Shown here: positions 1 through 7,515 of the stretch, one piece after another | How the letters are laid out: every line of letters starts with the position of its first letter | How positions within the stretch are numbered: position 1 is the first letter of the stretch | Assembly (NCBI GenBank): GCA_029218505.1 | Contig: JAQXRL010000158.1 | Span: 1-34,120, forward strand | Direction of reading: 5' to 3' | Origin: Eubacteriales bacterium | Lineage (GTDB): Bacteria > Bacillota > Clostridia > Christensenellales > Aristaeellaceae | Length of the DNA: 34,120 nt | Made by a program: the position numbers and the translations under genes | Notes under the pieces: generated by a model | Database searches by the model: none | What the model was told of the DNA's origin: nothing | Seen by the model: only the letters and a program-made list of their open reading frames with translations

Positions 1-2320
1 CCAGGTTCAGATACATCGTCTCCGTCATGAAAGGAATATAGGGCGCCAGCAGCTTCGACAGCGTGGTCAGCACGGTGTACAGCGTTTCAAACGCCGCCAG
101 CTTGTCGCCCTCCATGCCCTTGCCCCAGAAGCGCTGCTTGCAAAGCCGCACATACCAGTTGGACAATTCGTCCACAAAGGCAGAAATGGCGCGGGCGGTT
201 TCCGTAATCTTGTATTGTTCCAGGCCCTCGTCCACATACTGCACCAGCGTGTTCAGCTTGGACAGCACCCATTTGTCCATCAGGGCAAAATCTTCCGGCT
301 TTGCGTGCTGCGTGGCTGGCTTGTAATCGTCAATGGACGCGTACAGCGTAAAGAACGCGTAGGTATTCCACAAAGTGCCCATAAACTTCGACTGCATTTC
401 GCTGACCAGTTCATGAGAGAACCGGGTGGGCAGCCACGGCGCGCCGTTCGCGTAGAAATACCAGCGAACCGCGTCCGCGCCCTGCCGGTTCAACACATCC
501 CATGGATCCACCACATTGCCGATGTGCTTGGACATTTTCCGGCCTTCGGCATCCTGCACATGTCCCAGCACAATGCAGTTTTCAAAGGGCGCCCGGCCAA
601 ACACCAGCGTGCCGATGGCAATGAGCGTATAGAACCAGCCGCGGGTCTGATCGATGGCCTCGGAAATAAAATTCGCCGGGAAGTTCGCCTCAAAGATTTC
701 CTTGTTTTCAAAAGGATAGTGCCACTGGGCGAAAGGCATGGAGCCGGAATCATACCAGCAATCGATCACTTCCGGCGTGCGATGCATTACGCCGCCGCAT
801 TTCTCGCAGGGAATGGTGACCGCATCGATATAAGGACGATGCAATTCGATGTCTTCCGGCACGTTGGCGCCCAGCCGCCGCAGTTCTTCCCGGGAACCGA
901 TCACATGAATGTGTCCGCAGGAGCAAACCCATACCGGCAGCGGCGTGCCCCAATAACGTTCTCTGGACAATCCCCAGTCAATGACGTTTTCCAGGAAGTT
1001 GCCCATGCGCCCTTCCTTGATGTTTTCCGGCATCCAGTTTACCGCCCGGTTGGAAGCCACCAGTTCGTCCCGGATTGCGGTCATGCGAATGAACCATGTC
1101 GCGCGGGCATAGTAAATCAGCGGCGTATCGCAACGCCAACAGAAGGGATAATCATGGGTAAACTCCGCCGCCCGCACCAGCAATCCGCGCTGATCCAGAT
1201 CCGCCAAAATCATGGGGTCCGCTTTTTTCACAAAGGTTCCTGCCCAGGGCGTGGCCTTGTCCATGCACCCTTTGGCGTCCACCAGCTGCAAAAAGGGGAT
1301 CTCGTTATCGCGGCCCACCCGCGCGTCGTCTTCGCCGAATGCCGGCGCAATATGCACGATGCCGGTACCGTCCGTCATGGTGACATAACCGTCCGCCACC
1401 ACGCGGAACGCCTTCTCCGGATGCTCCAGCAAGGCCGGCTGGAAGTCAAACAGCGGCTCGTAGCGCATGCCCACCAAATCTCTGCCGGGCATGGTGCGCA
1501 TGTCGGAAATCTGGGCGTCGTCGCCCAGCACTGCGCCGATAAGCGCCGTGGCCATGATGATGGTTCTGCCTTCGCAGACGAAGCGGCCGTATTCCTCGTC
1601 CGGATTGACGCACAGCGCCACGTTGCTGGGCAGCGTCCATGGCGTGGTCGTCCAGGCATATAAATACGTGTTTTCCTCGCCGGTTACCTTGAAGCGCACG
1701 AACGCGGATTTCTCCGTCACGCTTTTGTATCCCTGGGAAACCTCATGGGAGGACAGCGCCGTACCACAGCGCGGGCAATAAGGCACAATCTTATGCCCTT
1801 TGTACAGCAGCCCCTTGTCCGCGATGGTCTTCAGCGACCACCATTCGCTTTCGATATAATCGTTGTCATACGTGATGTACGGATGTTCCATATCCGCCCA
1901 GAAGCCCACCCGGTCGGACATCTTTTCCCATTCGCCCTTGTATTTCCAAACGGATTCCTTGCATTTGCAGATGAACGGCTCGATGCCATATTGTTCAATT
2001 TGTTCCTTGCCGTCCAACCCGAGTTGTTTTTCCACTTCCAATTCCACCGGCAGGCCGTGGGTATCCCATCCTGCCTTCCGGGTAACGCTTTTGCCCTTCA
2101 TGGTCTGATATCGGGGAATCAAATCCTTGATGGCGCGCGTTTCAATGTGACCAATATGGGGCTTGCCATTGGCCGTCGGAGGACCATCATAAAAGGTAAA
2201 CACATCGCTGCCCTTGCGCAGATCCATCGTTTTTTCAAAAATGCGATTGTCATGCCAGTACTTTAGAACCGCTTCCTCCCGGGAAAGAAAATCCATGTTG
2301 GCAGGCGCTTTCTCAAACAC
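1..2320 (-). CDS. ileS: Isoleucine--tRNA ligase, type 2 (partial, C-terminus off the left edge)
   Basis: This class I aminoacyl-tRNA synthetase charges tRNA-Ile with isoleucine in the cytoplasm. The gene runs off the left edge after 773 codons; family members have about 1030-1050 residues, so most of the anticodon-binding C-terminus is missing. Near residue 53 the HIGH motif reads PHIGHIETRAIKDLIPRY, followed by KAGWDTHGLPVELEVEK. That context matches the type 2 (eukaryote-like, typically mupirocin-insensitive) IleRS group. The KMSKS loop is present in frame as KMSKH (Met 596). I chose the GTG start at 2320 because GGAGGG sits at 2327-2332, just upstream; the ATG at 2296 lacks such a site. 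Expression is probably controlled by the T-box leader immediately upstream. Confidence 0.96.
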   Translation of the reverse strand, partial: MFEKAPANMDFLSREEAVLKYWHDNRIFEKTMDLRKGSDVFTFYDGPPTANGKPHIGHIETRAIKDLIPRYQTMKGKSVTRKAGWDTHGLPVELEVEKQLGLDGKEQIEQYGIEPFICKCKESVWKYKGEWEKMSDRVGFWADMEHPYITYDNDYIESEWWSLKTIADKGLLYKGHKIVPYCPRCGTALSSHEVSQGYKSVTEKSAFVRFKVTGEENTYLYAWTTTPWTLPSNVALCVNPDEEYGRFVCEGRTIIMATALIGAVLGDDAQISDMRTMPGRDLVGMRYEPLFDFQPALLEHPEKAFRVVADGYVTMTDGTGIVHIAPAFGEDDARVGRDNEIPFLQLVDAKGCMDKATPWAGTFVKKADPMILADLDQRGLLVRAAEFTHDYPFCWRCDTPLIYYARATWFIRMTAIRDELVASNRAVNWMPENIKEGRMGNFLENVIDWGLSRERYWGTPLPVWVCSCGHIHVIGSREELRRLGANVPEDIELHRPYIDAVTIPCEKCGGVMHRTPEVIDCWYDSGSMPFAQWHYPFENKEIFEANFPANFISEAIDQTRGWFYTLIAIGTLVFGRAPFENCIVLGHVQDAEGRKMSKHIGNVVDPWDVLNRQGADAVRWYFYANGAPWLPTRFSHELVSEMQSKFMGTLWNTYAFFTLYASIDDYKPATQHAKPEDFALMDKWVLSKLNTLVQYVDEGLEQYKITETARAISAFVDELSNWYVRLCKQRFWGKGMEGDKLAAFETLYTVLTTLSKLLAPYIPFMTETMYLNL

Positions 2321-2345
2321 GCGTATCCCTCCAAAACAAAAATAA

Positions 2346-2592
2346 GCCTCGTCCGACATGGGACGATGGCTCGCGGTACCACCCAACTTGGCGCATTTGC
2401 GCCCTCTCATGGCGCGCATGCACGCGCCTTCGCGATAACGGGCGAACCCGGCGCTGCTTAATTGCGAAACGATCGCGTTCGGCATGCGGCTCCAGGGCGA
2501 TTTCCCTGCGGCGGCGCTTGCCGGACTTCCACCATCCTCCGGCTCGCTTCAAAGCCCTTTCCGCGGGCGTTCCCTATCAAAGCGTTTCCTAT
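2346..2592 (-). promoter_or_regulatory. T-box leader (tRNA-Ile-sensing) controlling ileS
   Basis: The hallmark T-box TGGGTGGTACCGCG is exact at 2372-2385 on the minus strand. Upstream lie the usual companions: a stem I region with GGATGGTG-like and GAAG elements (about 2527-2545), CCGTTATCG at 2433-2441, and TGAGAGG just before the antiterminator. A transcription terminator follows at 2346-2370. Its arms are GCCATCGTCC and GGACGAGGC, paired with one bulge and followed by a T-rich run. An ATC triplet at 2499-2501, in the 3' strand of stem I, is the likely specifier codon and fits tRNA-Ile. Known family behaviour: uncharged tRNA stabilises the antiterminator and permits readthrough into ileS. 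Motifs are seen directly; the specifier position is inferred. Confidence 0.93.
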
Positions 2593-2598
2593 GATTTT

Positions 2599-2627
2599 AT
2601 TATAGCCGATCAATACAAAACCAGAAA
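2599..2627 (-). promoter_or_regulatory. Probable promoter of the T-box/ileS transcript
   Basis: On the minus strand a perfect -10 box TATAAT (2599-2604) is preceded at 17 bp by a weak -35 TTTCTG (2622-2627). Transcription would begin near 2592, exactly ahead of stem I of the T-box, which supports the assignment. It lies just past the J-domain gene's stop codon. Confidence 0.6.
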
Positions 2628-2648
2628 GCGTGGGCGTGTTAATTTCCA

Positions 2649-3152
2649 TCACTGCGCCCTTCCCACGCGAAACCTGTGGCTTCGAAGCCCGCCGCATGCC
2701 GATGAAGCGCAGGCATCCCGCGCGGCGCGTTCTGCCCGAACATATTTGGGATTTCCGGGGCACTGGTGCATCGCTACGGTGAGAAACGTCAGCGCTTTTT
2801 CATATTCCCGCAGCCGATACAGCACCGCGCCAAAGAGATAATTCCATTCCGCGCAGCGGGTGCTGAACCGCATCAATTGCGCCCGGGCGTCCTGCAGCAA
2901 ACCGCCCTGGATCATCGTTTCTATCTTCTGCAATTGCTCCGCTTCGGCGCAGCGCTGCCCATCCGCCTTTGCTTCGCTCAGGCATTGCCGGTATGCCGCG
3001 TTGATCTGCGCCATCTTCTCGTTGGCCCAATCCCGTTCCGGTCCGGCCATGAACCGGTCCGGATGCCAGCGCCGGGCCAGTTTTCGATAAGCTTCCCGAA
3101 TCTGCGCCTGGGTCGCTCCATGAACCACGTTCAAGATCTCATAGGCGTTCAA
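2649..3152 (-). CDS. Small J-domain (DnaJ-like) protein with a TPR-like C-terminal part
   Basis: The N-terminal 55-60 residues form a J domain: YEILNVVHGATQAQIREAYR followed by the HPD signature at residues 30-32 (WHPDRF). J domains stimulate the ATPase of DnaK-type Hsp70 chaperones. The remainder (about residues 70-140) is helical with TPR-like pairs (LLQDARAQL, WNYLFGAVLYRLREYEKAL). There is no G/F-rich region and no CxxCxGxG zinc-finger repeat, so this is not DnaJ itself but a type III J protein; its client is unknown. The start is TTG at 3152, behind GGAGTG; an in-frame TAG two codons upstream excludes anything longer. It has its own promoter at 3264-3292. The last about 25 residues are basic and low in complexity. 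Confidence 0.85.
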   Translation of the reverse strand: MNAYEILNVVHGATQAQIREAYRKLARRWHPDRFMAGPERDWANEKMAQINAAYRQCLSEAKADGQRCAEAEQLQKIETMIQGGLLQDARAQLMRFSTRCAEWNYLFGAVLYRLREYEKALTFLTVAMHQCPGNPKYVRAERAARDACASSACGGLRSHRFRVGRAQ

Positions 3153-3263
3153 CGTCTATCACTCCATCCTGAAAGTCGCGCAAGCCCGTTCGTCCGCAAA
3201 AGATTTTATGCATTCCAACGCCAGCGCAACCCAATCCAACAAAAAAAATCGCCAATATGATAC

Positions 3264-3292
3264 ATTTTATCAGCCGTTCGTTCTTCTGTCAA
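3264..3292 (-). promoter_or_regulatory. Strong promoter for the J-domain gene
   Basis: Minus strand: perfect -35 TTGACA (3287-3292), 17-bp spacer, -10 TAAAAT (3264-3269). The start site would be near 3257, about 105 nt ahead of the TTG start. The leader contains a run of Ts at about 3241-3248 (minus strand) and no clear structured element. Confidence 0.8.
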
Positions 3293-3380
3293 GCACAGAT
3301 TTCTTCCTCGGGAAATCATTTCAAAAATGTTGCAAATATTATCCACTTAGGAAATTTCTATCAAAATGCCGTCCCGCCTG

Positions 3381-3409
3381 TTTACTATGTTCCCAAAATA
3401 TACTACAAT
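3381..3409 (+). promoter_or_regulatory. Probable promoter for the 3.4-5.0 kb operon or a short RNA
   Basis: TTTACT (3381-3386), 17-bp spacer, TACAAT (3404-3409). Transcription would start near 3416, leaving about 160 nt before the first gene. A terminator-like hairpin lies inside that leader. The -10 region overlaps a small inverted repeat, TACTAC ... GGTAGTA. Confidence 0.6.
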
Positions 3410-3516
3410 ATTCTTTGGTAGTATTGGGATTTTTGTCAATTCCTGGCGAATAAAGGACGTGACTTCCTTGCAGCATCGCGCAAACCGGCGCACTTTCGAC
3501 AACGCTCGCAGGCGGA

Positions 3517-3550
3517 AACAAAACAGCGCTCATATTTTGCGCTGTCTTTT
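3517..3550 (+). terminator. Terminator-like hairpin between promoter and first gene
   Basis: ACAGCGC (3523-3529) pairs perfectly with GCGCTGT (3539-3545) across a 9-nt loop. It is flanked by A-rich sequence on the left and CTTTTGTTG on the right, so it could act in both directions. No gene ends here on either strand. It therefore either ends a short transcript of about 130 nt from the promoter at 3381 or acts as an attenuator for the downstream operon. Confidence 0.6.
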
Positions 3551-3578
3551 GTTGTGCTTTCCGCATGGATTGGTGCTG

Positions 3579-4013
3579 ATGTGGAAAAACAGCTGCACGT
3601 GGCGGCGTTCTTTGAAAATCGCCATAACCTGCGTCTATGTGGCATTGGCGCTCACGGTGGTGCTATATCCCGCTCCCGGCAAGGAAAAATCGGGCAGCGT
3701 GGAAATCGTCGGTCTGCAACGCGAAGTGGAGGTATTTGGTCCGGAACTTCCCGAAACCATGCCCGAAAGCAATTACGCCTATACCGCGACCGATTCCGTC
3801 GTGTTAACCTCAAACGGCGACGACGACACCGTATACGTATATGCATCCAAGGGCGCCAGCTGCTATCATCTTTTTGAATGCAAATACGCGTTTGCCAGCG
3901 CGCAGCGCCTGACGGTTTACGAAGCAACATTCCTGGGATACACGCCTTGCGGGCTGTGCCATCCGCCGGAATATGGTCAAGAAAACGCGCCCGCCGAAGG
4001 AGAAAACCCATGA
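3579..4013 (+). CDS. Membrane-anchored protein with C-terminal YHxxxC...PCxxCxPP motif
   Basis: I do not recognise a named family for the whole protein of 144 residues. It has one hydrophobic segment at about residues 13-31 after a basic N-terminus (CTWRRSLK), so it is probably anchored with the rest outside. A linker of about 55 residues follows. The C-terminus reads VYVYASKGASCYHLFECKY ... LGYTPCGLCHPP, with Cys95, His97, Cys101, Cys124 and Cys127. This resembles the small putative metal-binding tail found on some secreted nucleases and ComEC/MBL-like proteins of Firmicutes; metal binding is inferred. I prefer ATG 3579, just before the hydrophobic segment, although its ribosome site is weak; the open frame extends further upstream. 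The stop overlaps the rnhB start (ATGA), implying translational coupling. Confidence 0.65.
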   Translation: MWKNSCTWRRSLKIAITCVYVALALTVVLYPAPGKEKSGSVEIVGLQREVEVFGPELPETMPESNYAYTATDSVVLTSNGDDDTVYVYASKGASCYHLFECKYAFASAQRLTVYEATFLGYTPCGLCHPPEYGQENAPAEGENP

Positions 4014-4636
4014 CAAGGGAAACCGCAACGCAAAAGCTCGAACGCATGACGGCGATCGAGCTTTCTCTGTGGAAAGACAATCTGTCCGTGGCAGGCATTG
4101 ACGAAGTGGGCCGGGGACCTTTGGCAGGCCCAGTGGTAACGGCGTGCGTCTGCATTCCCCGGGAAAAACTGATTCCCGGAGTAGACGATTCCAAAAAGCT
4201 TTCGGAAAAACGCCGGGAAGCGCTGTTCCATCCCCTGCTTGATGCTGCCGACTATGCAAAAACCGCCTTTGTGTCCCCGCAGCGCATTGATCAAATCAAT
4301 ATTCTAAACGCCACCAAAGAGGCCATGGAAGAATGCGGCCGCGATTTCCGCGGCATTTTCCTGGTGGACGCGGTAACGGGGCTTTCCCTGCCGGGAGAAG
4401 TCCGTTCTCTGGTTCACGGAGACGCCATCAGCTATATGATTGCGGCGGCGTCCATCGTGGCAAAGGTCACGCGGGATCGGTATATGATCGCCCTGGACGA
4501 AAAATATCCCATGTATGGCTTCGCAAAAAACAAGGGATACGGTACCGCTGAACACATCGCCGCGCTAAAAAAATATGGCCCGTGCCCGGAGCACAGGCGC
4601 AGCTTCATCTCCAAATTCGTGGTGAATGCGCCGTGA
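4010..4636 (+). CDS. rnhB: Ribonuclease HII
   Basis: RNase HII cuts the RNA strand of RNA/DNA hybrids and starts removal of single ribonucleotides from DNA. The 208-residue product has the full catalytic set: Asp31-Glu32 in AGIDEVGRGPLAGPVV, Asp120 in LVDAV and Asp138 in HGDAISYMIAAASIVAKVTRD. DDSKKLSEKRRE (residues 59-70) is also typical. The ATG at 4010 overlaps the previous stop by four bases, and GAAGGAG lies about 8 bases upstream. Its end overlaps the yraN start (GTGA), so the three genes form a tightly coupled operon. The rnhB-yraN pairing is common in bacteria. Confidence 0.96.
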   Translation: MTRETATQKLERMTAIELSLWKDNLSVAGIDEVGRGPLAGPVVTACVCIPREKLIPGVDDSKKLSEKRREALFHPLLDAADYAKTAFVSPQRIDQINILNATKEAMEECGRDFRGIFLVDAVTGLSLPGEVRSLVHGDAISYMIAAASIVAKVTRDRYMIALDEKYPMYGFAKNKGYGTAEHIAALKKYGPCPEHRRSFISKFVVNAP

Positions 4637-4989
4637 ACCGCCGGCAAATTGGCGCGGAAGGCGAAGCCATTGCTCGCCGGATGTTGGAACAGGCAGGCAT
4701 GGTCATCCTGCAAATGAATTATCGCTGCCGCTATGGCGAAATTGACATCATTGCCCGGGACGGCGAACGCACGGTGTTCGTGGAAGTCAAGCGGCGTTCC
4801 GGCGTGGGATACGGTTCTCCCGGGGAAGCCGTGGACGCAAGAAAGCAACGCAAAATCGTGCTGACCGCCCTGGCGTATATGCAGGCAAACGGCCTGCTGG
4901 ACAGCCCCATTCGCTTTGACGTCGTGGAAATTCTTCCGGACGCGGCGCGGCACATTCCCGGCGCCTTTGACGCTACCGGCGTCTGCTGA
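4633..4989 (+). CDS. yraN: YraN/UPF0102 family endonuclease-like protein
   Basis: The 118-residue length is normal for this family, which adopts a PD-(D/E)XK nuclease-like fold and is often linked to DNA metabolism; its biochemical role is not established. The signature residues are all present: RYGEIDIIARD (residues 33-43), VFVEVKRR (48-55) and YGSPGEAVDARKQRKI (60-75). Glu36, Asp38, Glu51 and Lys53 would form the nuclease-like centre. The start is GTG at 4633, overlapping the TGA of rnhB. The gene ends 31 bp from the convergent regulator, with no T-tailed terminator between. A 13-base direct repeat (TTCCCGGCGCCTT at 4955 and 4997) spans the 3' end. Confidence 0.9.
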   Translation: MNRRQIGAEGEAIARRMLEQAGMVILQMNYRCRYGEIDIIARDGERTVFVEVKRRSGVGYGSPGEAVDARKQRKIVLTALAYMQANGLLDSPIRFDVVEILPDAARHIPGAFDATGVC

Positions 4990-5020
4990 GGCAAACTTCC
5001 CGGCGCCTTGGCCGCCTTTG

Positions 5021-7453
5021 TCAGCGCGTTTCCTCCATGTTTCGGCGGTATTCGCTGGGGGACATATCATAGAATTTCCGAAAACACCGGGTAAACGTCC
5101 GATAATTGTTAAAGCCGGCGCGCTCCGAAATCTCCGCAATGGTAAACGCGCTGTTTCCCATCAGTTCCCGCGCCCGTTCCACCCTGCAATGGCTCAGATA
5201 ATCCGGAAAGCTTTCTCCCGTCAGATTTTTTACAATTTTGGAAAAATACCCCTCGGAAAGCCGCCAATGCTCCGCCGCGCTGCAAAGGCTGATATCCCGG
5301 TTCCAATTCGCATGGATGTATTCGTCCAGTTCCTTTTGCCCCACCGGCAACCCGCTGGTCTCCATTTGAATCGCGCTGCCCGCCCGTTCAAACATGCCGT
5401 GCAAATATGTCATGGCGTCTTCAAACGTGTCGCAGTTCTCCAGCCGGGCGCACATGTCCCGATAATCTCCCAAGATGAATTCCGCGTCCCGGCCAGAGGA
5501 TGTCATCGCTTTGTACAGCACATCCAGTCCGCCCACCAGCAATTTCCGCATGACGGAACAAGAGATGCCGTCTTCGCACAGCCGTTCATGCAAAAAGCCC
5601 TGCATTTCGTTCCAGGCTTCGTGAACCTTTCCCACATGCAGCAGGGCGATCATCCGGGTTTCCAGGCGCACCGGAGTCAATGCCGGAACCTTGCCATCCA
5701 CGGTTTCCTGCCGAAGAACATCCCACACGCCGCCGGAAGACTGGCTGCGCAAAAAGCATCCCTCAAAGCCCTGGGCGCATTGATCCGCCATTTCCCGCAA
5801 AAGCGCCGCGTTTTCCCGAGCGCTCATGCAGCGCGGACGCGGCATGGACGCCGCATACAGCACCGTTGCGCCAAAATTCGCGATTGTCTGCTCCTGAACC
5901 TGGTCCATTCGCGCGGCGGCTTTCAATCGAAAGGCCTCCGGCGACATGTCATGCGAAAACACGACAAAGATTTCCCCGTCCATCACCGCCGTGCGCACAC
6001 AGAACGCGTCGCTCATCAGTCCATGAATGCTGTGCGCCACCAGGCGCAGCATGCGATTCAGGGATTCCGGCATATGTTGCTGTCGCATTACGTGAGAATG
6101 GGAAAAGCGCACCACCACCAATTGCAAATACTTTTCAGAAAATGCGTTCAGCCATTCCACGCATTCCGGGCCTTCGCTGTTATGCAGCACATGATAGAAC
6201 GCCAAATCGTCCAACATGGGCGTCAGCGCATCCACGGTACGGTTCAGTTTGGCGTTGTCCATCAGCACCTCGTCCACCAATCTGCCGATCGCGGTCAGCT
6301 CATCGGGCGACTTCCCGGCGGCAATTCGCCCCTGGGCCACAAGGGCGTTGATGAGCGTGCCCACGGGCTGATACAGCTTCCTGGAACATCGCAGCGCAAT
6401 TACCGTCACCGCCAGGGAAAAACACAGCGTGAGCATGGCGGAGGTGATCCATGCCTTGTACACATGGCGGTTTTGAAGCGCATTGGACGTGAGATAAACG
6501 TATTGCAAATTGCCAAACGGCAGCTTCTTCTTGCTGATCTGATATTGCCTTCCGTTTAGCGCAACATGGGTGCTTTCGTTTTCCAGCAACGCTTGAATTT
6601 CGGCATCCGTGGGCAAATCGTCCTGATCCAATCCCGCGAAGCCCAACAGTTCCGTGCCGTTGCAAAGCATCTTCGCATCCGTCAGCTTTTCCCCGAATTG
6701 TTCCACCCGGGGCTGGATCACCGCGCAGACATACGCCTTGGGCTGGGATTCCCCCAGGGGCAAGGGCATGATCTCCAGCATATATCCAACCCCCATTACC
6801 CCCTGGGGATTGGGCACATACGTGAGCCTCTTTACGGACAAAATCTGCTGCTTCAACGTTTGCGCCTGATCCCAGTCTCCCGTGATGCGATATCGCAAAT
6901 ATGTATCCGCGCCCTCGCTGCCAATGCTCACAATGATATCCAACCGCGGCACGTACAAAAACAGGCTCTTCAAGCCCTCCGCGCTGGACATCACGCTTTC
7001 AATGCGCTCGGATATGCCCAAAATGGCCTGTATCCGCGCCTGTTCGCCGGAACGGCCCGCTTGCAGCAGCGCGACATCCGATGAACTGGCCAAATTCAAA
7101 ATGGCGCCATTGATTCCCGCAAGCTGCATGCGAATGCTTTCCACGTCCTGATCGCAAATCTGCGTGCGCAGATTTCCAATCTGCTGATCCATATACCGGG
7201 TCAAAAAGAAGGATGTGCACAATCCGGACACAAGCACCGCCAGCACCACCAACACCGTCGTCGTCCGCATCAACCGCATTTGATAGCTGTGCACGCCCGA
7301 AGCCTCGTGAAACAGATTCCCGAGACGCCGCACATATCCTGCGGACTTTTCCAAAGGCCGGCCACACCCCATTGGCGCAAAACCGCCTTGACGGACATCC
7401 TTCCTCAGTCGCTTCACACGATCACTCCAAAACCAGTTTTCATTTTTGAACAT
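5021..7453 (-). CDS. Membrane-anchored AraC-family regulator with extracellular sensor domain
   Basis: The 810-residue product has two membrane segments, at about residues 65-86 (TTTVLVVLAVLVSGL) and 333-355 (SAMLTLCFSLAVTVIAL). They enclose an extracytoplasmic domain of about 245 residues, the layout of YesN/YtdP-type sensors. After a linker and a variable cytoplasmic region, the C-terminal 100 residues form the two-helix-turn-helix AraC DNA-binding domain (LSEGYFSKIVKNLTGESF ... ISERAGFNNYRTFTRCF). Such proteins usually sit beside sugar importers and activate them in response to an external ligand; the adjacent permease/binding-protein genes fit this. Start uncertain: ATG 7453 would leave an almost leaderless mRNA from the promoter at 7468-7496, while ATG 7372 has AAGGCGG upstream. 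The gene converges on yraN. Confidence 0.9.
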   Translation of the reverse strand: MFKNENWFWSDRVKRLRKDVRQGGFAPMGCGRPLEKSAGYVRRLGNLFHEASGVHSYQMRLMRTTTVLVVLAVLVSGLCTSFFLTRYMDQQIGNLRTQICDQDVESIRMQLAGINGAILNLASSSDVALLQAGRSGEQARIQAILGISERIESVMSSAEGLKSLFLYVPRLDIIVSIGSEGADTYLRYRITGDWDQAQTLKQQILSVKRLTYVPNPQGVMGVGYMLEIMPLPLGESQPKAYVCAVIQPRVEQFGEKLTDAKMLCNGTELLGFAGLDQDDLPTDAEIQALLENESTHVALNGRQYQISKKKLPFGNLQYVYLTSNALQNRHVYKAWITSAMLTLCFSLAVTVIALRCSRKLYQPVGTLINALVAQGRIAAGKSPDELTAIGRLVDEVLMDNAKLNRTVDALTPMLDDLAFYHVLHNSEGPECVEWLNAFSEKYLQLVVVRFSHSHVMRQQHMPESLNRMLRLVAHSIHGLMSDAFCVRTAVMDGEIFVVFSHDMSPEAFRLKAAARMDQVQEQTIANFGATVLYAASMPRPRCMSARENAALLREMADQCAQGFEGCFLRSQSSGGVWDVLRQETVDGKVPALTPVRLETRMIALLHVGKVHEAWNEMQGFLHERLCEDGISCSVMRKLLVGGLDVLYKAMTSSGRDAEFILGDYRDMCARLENCDTFEDAMTYLHGMFERAGSAIQMETSGLPVGQKELDEYIHANWNRDISLCSAAEHWRLSEGYFSKIVKNLTGESFPDYLSHCRVERARELMGNSAFTIAEISERAGFNNYRTFTRCFRKFYDMSPSEYRRNMEETR

Positions 7454-7458
7454 GTATG

Positions 7459-7496
7459 CCCGGAGAGATCATACAATCTCTCCGGGTTCATGTCAA
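7459..7496 (-). promoter_or_regulatory. Promoter of the AraC regulator gene overlapped by an 11-bp palindrome
   Basis: Minus strand: TTGACA (7491-7496), 17-bp spacer, TATGAT (7468-7473). A perfect inverted repeat, CCCGGAGAGAT (7459-7469 on the plus strand) and ATCTCTCCGGG (7476-7486), covers part of the spacer and the -10 box. No T-tract follows on either strand, so a protein-binding operator is more likely than a terminator. Transcription would start only about 8 nt from ATG 7453. Confidence 0.7.
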
Positions 7497-7515
7497 TGGT
7501 GCAGCCGCAACAAAT

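Noticed and set aside
4955-5009. 13-base direct repeat TTCCCGGCGCCTT at the yraN 3' end as an attachment site
   Set aside because: The copies are only 42 bp apart and no mobile-element gene is nearby; it may be chance in GC-rich sequence.
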